Source: Rhodospirillales bacterium
Lineage (GTDB): Bacteria > Pseudomonadota > Alphaproteobacteria > CACIAM-22H2
DNA: 34,224 nucleotides
Direction of reading: 5' to 3'
Assembly: GCA_016195145.1 (NCBI GenBank)
Contig: JACQAF010000115.1
Coordinates: 1-34,224 of the forward strand
Shown here: one piece after another, positions 30,845 to 34,224 of the stretch
Position numbering within the stretch: the stretch's first letter is position 1
Layout: each line of letters starts with the position of its first letter
The notes under the pieces: model-generated
What the model was told of the DNA's origin: nothing
What the model saw: the letters and a program-made list of their open reading frames with translations, nothing else
The model's database searches: none
Position numbers and translations under genes: made by a program

Positions 30845-31684
30845 TCACCAGGTGGGGGCGGGAAGGATGGCGCCCACGGTGAGGCCGGCCGCATTGACCA
30901 CCGCCGGCTCGATCAGCTCGCGCAACGCCGCCCGCTGCAGGCGGTCGAGATCGGCGAAGCGGGCGAGCAGCTTGGCGAGCGCCACTTCGGCCGCGCGGGC
31001 GGCGCCGTCCTCGATCTTGAGCGCGATGCCGAACCCCTTGGCCGGAATGGCCGCCATGTACACGCCCTCGGCCCCGGTCTTGAGAATCGCCTTGCCGCCG
31101 GCGATCTCGGTCGCGCGGGTGCAGAACCGCCCACTGCCGGCGAGCATGAACGGCTCGGCGAGCATCGCCGCAGCGATACGCCGGATATAGCCCGTTATCG
31201 GTTCGCCGAAATGGCAGCAGGCGGCAAGCATGCCGGCATGCTTGCCCGAACAGTTATTGTGGAGGGGGCCGGGGGCGCGCCCGGCGCGGATCAGCGCGTT
31301 GGCCGATGGCGCATGCATGGGAAAATGCGCCCCGCATTCGAGATCGTCCTCGCTAAGGCCAAGACGCGCCAGCACGCCGGCGACCGTCTCGACGTGGCGC
31401 GGTTCGCCGCCATGGCTCGCGCAGGCGAGGGCGAGTTCGGCGTCGCTCAACCCGAACGCCTCGGCCGCGCCCGATTCGACAAGGGGGATCGCCTGCAACG
31501 GCTTGATCGCCGAACGCGGATAGACCGGGCTGTCGATATCGCCATGCACCTCAACCACTCGGCCGGCAAGATCGACGATGGCGATCGCGCCGCGATGGCG
31601 GCTTTCGACCATGGCGCCGCGCCGTACCTCGACCAGGATCGGCGAGGCGACAACGTGAACGGCGGTTGCGGATTCGGGCGGCAT
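30845..31684 (-). CDS. L-asparaginase (Rhizobium etli AnsA type) with internal deletion
   Basis: This 279-residue protein belongs to the AnsA/ReAV asparaginase family, unrelated to E. coli asparaginases. The catalytic Ser and Lys are in PRSAIKPLQ near residue 60, CASHGGEPRH follows near 88, and the zinc ligands Cys and Lys are in NNCSGKHAGML near 143. In the family about 50-65 residues come next and include a DGC(S/N)(I/L)P motif whose Asp and Cys complete the metal site. Here the sequence passes from EPITGYI directly into RRIAAAMLAEPFMLAGSGRFCT, in frame, so that motif is missing. The family is usually about 330-360 residues. Activity is doubtful unless this is an assembly error. The N-terminal 12 residues before VASPILVEVRRG also look non-native. 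Confidence 0.8.
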   Translation of the reverse strand: MPPESATAVHVVASPILVEVRRGAMVESRHRGAIAIVDLAGRVVEVHGDIDSPVYPRSAIKPLQAIPLVESGAAEAFGLSDAELALACASHGGEPRHVETVAGVLARLGLSEDDLECGAHFPMHAPSANALIRAGRAPGPLHNNCSGKHAGMLAACCHFGEPITGYIRRIAAAMLAEPFMLAGSGRFCTRATEIAGGKAILKTGAEGVYMAAIPAKGFGIALKIEDGAARAAEVALAKLLARFADLDRLQRAALRELIEPAVVNAAGLTVGAILPAPTW

Positions 31685-32187
31685 CGGCGGCTTGCTCCGG
31701 CAATCTCGGCAGCCTGATGCGCACGGCCCACGCCTTCGGCGCGAGCTTCGTGTTCACCGTCGGCGCCGTCTATGCGCGCGACGAGGCCAACCGCGCCGAC
31801 ACCTCGGATACCGCCGGCAATCTGCCGCTCTACGAATTTCCTGACGTCGAATCGCTGCGCCTGCCGCGCGACTGCGCGCTGGTCGGGATCGAGATTCTCG
31901 ATCAGGCGGCTGAACTGCCGAGTTTTCGCCATCCACGCGCCGCCGCTTATGTGCTGGGGCCCGAGCGCGGCGCGCTGTCGCCGTCGTTGGTCGCGCTGTG
32001 CGAGCATGTGGTGAAGATTCCGACCCGGTTCAGCATCAATCTGGCGCTCGCCGGGGCGCTGGTCATGTATGACCGGATGATCAGCCTCGGCCGGTTTCCC
32101 GGCCGGCCGGTGGCGCCGGGCGGGCCGCCGGTCGAACTGCCGAAGCAGGCCTTCGGGCCGCCGCGCCTCAAGCGTAGACGGAAATAG
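31666..32187 (+). CDS. RNA 2'-O-methyltransferase, TrmH/SpoU family, damaged N-terminus
   Basis: This protein has the SpoU/TrmH knotted methyltransferase fold. NLGSLMRTAHAFGASFVF is motif 1, YVLGPERGALSPSL is motif 2, and VVKIPTRFSINLALAGALVMYD is motif 3 at the cofactor-binding knot. Relatives begin about 15-20 residues earlier with a block resembling RGYFGIG. Here the in-frame upstream codons give RIRAASAACSG, with no ATG; the only start is a TTG at 31666, and the next is the ATG at 31717 inside motif 1. The first 19 bases of this frame overlap the 5' end of the divergent asparaginase gene. Together this suggests that the region between the two genes has lost sequence. Target nucleoside unknown (tRNA or rRNA). 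Confidence 0.78.
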   Translation: MRIRAASAACSGNLGSLMRTAHAFGASFVFTVGAVYARDEANRADTSDTAGNLPLYEFPDVESLRLPRDCALVGIEILDQAAELPSFRHPRAAAYVLGPERGALSPSLVALCEHVVKIPTRFSINLALAGALVMYDRMISLGRFPGRPVAPGGPPVELPKQAFGPPRLKRRRK

Positions 32188-32213
32188 GCTTCGTTCCTGC
32201 GGCCATGGGGCGG

Positions 32214-32242
32214 TTGACGGTCGCCGCCAACAATGTCATACG
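32214..32242 (+). promoter_or_regulatory. Candidate promoter of the IalB gene
   Basis: TTGACG (32214-32219) is followed after 17 bases by CATACG (32237-32242), about 70 bases before the ATG at 32311. The -35 box is good and the -10 box is weak. Found by eye only. Confidence 0.35.
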
Positions 32243-32310
32243 CGCCATAGGGGCGCGGATAACCGGCCCCGCTTCCCGTAACCGGACGCCATGTTGGGAG
32301 GCCCTTGCCG

Positions 32311-32847
32311 ATGCCTGGAACCGTTCAAGCGCTTATCATTGCCGGGGTTGTGCTGGCGGCAGCGCTACCGGCCGCCGCCCAGCCGGCGCCCAAGCCCCTC
32401 GGCACGTTCGAGGCCTGGACCGCCGCCGAATACGCCGAGCGCGGCGCCAAGGCCTGTTACATGCTGGCCCGGCCGGAAAAGTCCGAGACCAAGCCGCCGG
32501 GCGCCAAGCGCGGCGCGATCCTGCTGATTGTCACCCACCGGCCGGCCGAAAAGCGGCGTGACGAGGTGACGTTCGAATCCGGCTATCCGCTCAAGGACGG
32601 CAGCACGGTGACGGTCGAAATCGACCGCAAGAAATTCGAGCTGTTCACCCGCACCGATATTGCCCTCGAATCCGCCTGGGCGACGGACGCGGCGGCCGAC
32701 AAGGCGCTGGTCGAGGCGATGCGCGCCGGCAACACGATGGTAGTCAAGGGAGTGTCGTCGCGCGGCACCGAAACCATCGATACGTTTTCGCTATCCGGTT
32801 TCGCCAAGGCCCATGGCGAGATCGGCAAAACCTGCCCGGCGAAGTAG
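32311..32847 (+). CDS. IalB-family exported protein
   Basis: This 178-residue protein resembles invasion-associated locus B proteins, small periplasmic or surface proteins common in alphaproteobacteria. A signal peptide is clear (ALIIAGVVLAAALPAAAQPAP, cleavage near residue 22). The mature part has FEAWTAAEY and the two family cysteines, one in KACYML near residue 48 and one in GKTCPAK at the C-terminus, which can form a disulfide. A TTG at 32305 would also start this frame, but GGGAGG at about 32295 is better spaced for the ATG at 32311. Despite the name, the family is widespread in non-pathogens, so no virulence role is implied. It lies upstream of rlmN on the same strand. Confidence 0.87.
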   Translation: MPGTVQALIIAGVVLAAALPAAAQPAPKPLGTFEAWTAAEYAERGAKACYMLARPEKSETKPPGAKRGAILLIVTHRPAEKRRDEVTFESGYPLKDGSTVTVEIDRKKFELFTRTDIALESAWATDAAADKALVEAMRAGNTMVVKGVSSRGTETIDTFSLSGFAKAHGEIGKTCPAK

Positions 32848-32871
32848 CCGCGTTTTGCGCGCCCGTGGCCG

Positions 32872-32900
32872 CTGACTCGGACGTACAAAGCGCCTATATA
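32872..32900 (+). promoter_or_regulatory. Promoter of rlmN, very close to the start codon
   Basis: CTGACT (32872-32877) and TATATA (32895-32900) are separated by 17 bases. Transcription would then start within about two bases of the rlmN ATG at 32909, giving a leaderless or nearly leaderless mRNA. The AAGGG between the -10 box and the ATG looks like a ribosome-binding site but would lie outside such a transcript. Confidence 0.55.
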
Positions 32901-32908
32901 AGGGATTC

Positions 32909-34087
32909 ATGAACGACACCGCCATCACGCCGCCGCCGGCGCTCGACGCCGGCAAGGTCGAATTGCCGCCGCCCGTCCTGCCCGACGGGCGGGTGAATTT
33001 CGTCGGCCTGACGCGCGAGGAGCTGGCGGCCGAGTTCGCCAAGCTCGGCGAGCCGGCCTTCCGCGCCAAGCAGCTCTGGCAGTGGATTTATGTGCGCGGC
33101 CTGACCTCGTTCGACGCGATGACCGACATGTCGAAGGGCCTGCGGGCCAAGCTCGCCGAGCGCTTTCACATCGCCCGGCCGCAGATCGCGCGCCATCAGC
33201 AATCGCTCGACGGCACCCAGAAATGGCTGCTGCGCCAGGCCGACGGGCAAGAGATCGAGTGCGTTCACATTCCCGAGGAAGATCGCGGCACGCTGTGCGT
33301 TTCGAGCCAGGTCGGCTGCACCCTGTCGTGCAAGTTCTGCCACACCGGCACGCAGCGTCTGGTGCGCAACCTGGAGCCGGCCGAGATTGTCGAGCAGGTG
33401 CTGATCGCGCGCGACGTATTCGGCGAGTGGCCGGCGCCCGATGCGGGGCGCAAGCTCACCAACATCGTGATGATGGGCATGGGCGAGCCGCTGTTCAATT
33501 ACGACAACGTCGCCAAGGCGCTGAAGATCATCATGAACGGCGACGGCATCGCCGTCTCGCGGCGTAAGATCACGCTGTCGACTTCGGGCGTCGCGCCGAT
33601 GATCCGGCGCTGCGGGGCCGAACTTGGCGTCATGCTCGCCGTGTCGCTGCACGCCGTCACCGACGAGCTGCGCGACCGGCTGGTGCCGCTCAACCGGAAA
33701 TATCCGATCGCCGAGCTGCTCGCCGCCTGCCGCGGCTATCCGGGGGTCAGCAACGCCCGGCGAATCACTTTCGAATACGTGATGCTGAAGGGCGTCAACG
33801 ACAGCCCCGCCGATGCGCGCGAGCTTCTGCGCCTGCTTGCCGGCATTCCGGCGAAGGTCAATCTGATCCCGTTCAACCCGTGGCCGGACTCGTCCTTCGA
33901 ATGCTCCGACGATGCGGCCATCGACGTCTTCTCCGCCATTCTGATGAAGGCGGGTTACGTGTCGCCGATACGCACGCCGCGCGGGCGCGATATCATGGCG
34001 GCGTGCGGCCAGCTTAAATCGGCGAGCGAGCGGGTGCGCAAATCGTCGGCGCCCGCGCTGGCCACGTCCGCGCCGATTCAAGCCTGA
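32909..34087 (+). CDS. rlmN: 23S rRNA (adenine(2503)-C(2))-methyltransferase
   Basis: This 392-residue radical-SAM enzyme methylates C2 of A2503 in 23S rRNA and of A37 in certain tRNAs, which improves decoding accuracy. The 4Fe-4S cluster motif is CTLSCKFC (Cys 137, 141, 144). The two cysteines used for methyl transfer are at their expected places: Cys 130, seven residues before the cluster, and Cys 366 in AACGQLKSA. MMGMGEPLFNYDNV near residue 190 and SLHAVTDELRDRLVPLNRKYP near 250 are also typical. N-terminal length is usual for alphaproteobacteria. It probably has its own promoter at 32872-32900. The next gene starts 11 bases after the stop. Confidence 0.97.
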   Translation: MNDTAITPPPALDAGKVELPPPVLPDGRVNFVGLTREELAAEFAKLGEPAFRAKQLWQWIYVRGLTSFDAMTDMSKGLRAKLAERFHIARPQIARHQQSLDGTQKWLLRQADGQEIECVHIPEEDRGTLCVSSQVGCTLSCKFCHTGTQRLVRNLEPAEIVEQVLIARDVFGEWPAPDAGRKLTNIVMMGMGEPLFNYDNVAKALKIIMNGDGIAVSRRKITLSTSGVAPMIRRCGAELGVMLAVSLHAVTDELRDRLVPLNRKYPIAELLAACRGYPGVSNARRITFEYVMLKGVNDSPADARELLRLLAGIPAKVNLIPFNPWPDSSFECSDDAAIDVFSAILMKAGYVSPIRTPRGRDIMAACGQLKSASERVRKSSAPALATSAPIQA

Positions 34088-34098
34088 GGGAGGAAGAA

Positions 34099-34224
34099 AT
34101 GTACGAAATGGGCGGATATTTTACCTTCGGATTGATCATTGCCGCCGCCGTCGTGATTTTCCCCCTGTGGCGGATTTTCGCCCGGGCGGGGCTTAATCCG
34201 GCGCTGTCGCTGTTCGCGTTCGTC
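34099..34224 (+). CDS. Small membrane protein (partial, cut by the right edge)
   Basis: A strong Shine-Dalgarno sequence (GGGAGGAAGA) precedes an ATG at 34099. The 42 codons in the window encode MYEMGGYF and then a hydrophobic segment (FGLIIAAAVVIFPLWRIFARA) and the start of a second (LSLFAFV). This is an inner-membrane protein, probably cotranscribed with rlmN. I do not recognise the family from this fragment. Confidence 0.75.
   Translation, partial: MYEMGGYFTFGLIIAAAVVIFPLWRIFARAGLNPALSLFAFV

Noticed and set aside
32894..34081. 395-codon minus-strand frame opposite rlmN
   Set aside because: rlmN has all catalytic residues in the plus frame; the opposite frame has no motif.

Overview
The window looks like chromosomal DNA from a GC-rich alphaproteobacterium, probably Rhodospirillales or a close order. 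The signs are very high G+C, an IalB-family exported protein, a DUF1127 protein divergent from a GcvA-type LysR regulator, DUF3429 and FIST proteins, and tightly packed short operons. I see no phage, IS element, CRISPR array, rRNA or tRNA. Database searches were not possible, so organism and substrate assignments are inference.

Layout. (1) 1-6540: a catabolic cluster. A 2Fe-2S/FAD oxygenase reductase (minus strand, cut by the left edge) faces a MarR regulator across a gap with a perfect 21-bp palindrome. The MarR gene is followed by an acyl-CoA ligase, a broken aldehyde dehydrogenase, an SDR and a zinc alcohol dehydrogenase, closed by a strong bidirectional terminator. The logic is oxygenation, then alcohol, aldehyde, acid and acyl-CoA. 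(2) 6556-11400: a Bax inhibitor-1/YccA membrane protein, then the YbbA/YbbP-type ABC pair divergent from a TesA-type esterase, as in E. coli. (3) 11509-14507: an RRM protein that keeps only the second half of its domain, a 440-base gap, a FIST sensory protein, and a Tas-like aldo/keto reductase whose natural start is lost by an apparent one-base deletion. (4) 14595-19842: mostly repair and salvage enzymes: ThpR 2'-5' RNA phosphodiesterase, a fructosamine-kinase/LMW-phosphatase operon (protein deglycation), a divergent CobB sirtuin overlapping a uracil-DNA-glycosylase-like gene, a metallopeptidase/cytidine deaminase pair, pterin carbinolamine dehydratase, and an HSD10-like SDR. (5) 19943-28580: DUF3429 protein, three tandem DMT/EamA transporters, acetoacetyl-CoA synthetase, an MFS carrier, a DinB-fold protein, a GcvA-like regulator and DUF1127. 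(6) 28596-34224: an operon of methyltransferase, quinone oxidoreductase and asparaginase; then a TrmH/SpoU-family RNA methyltransferase, IalB, rlmN, and the start of a small membrane protein.

The most striking whole-window pattern is that five otherwise ordinary genes each lack a defined piece. They are the aldehyde dehydrogenase (about 70-75 codons plus a frameshift), the RRM protein (N-terminal half), the aldo/keto reductase (one base after the start codon), the asparaginase (about 50-65 codons in frame, including two zinc-site residues) and the TrmH-like methyltransferase (N-terminal block). This points either to real decay or to a systematic assembly problem, and should be settled before functions are assigned. 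I did not find a clearly new biological system. The most promising functional context is the deglycation operon facing CobB.
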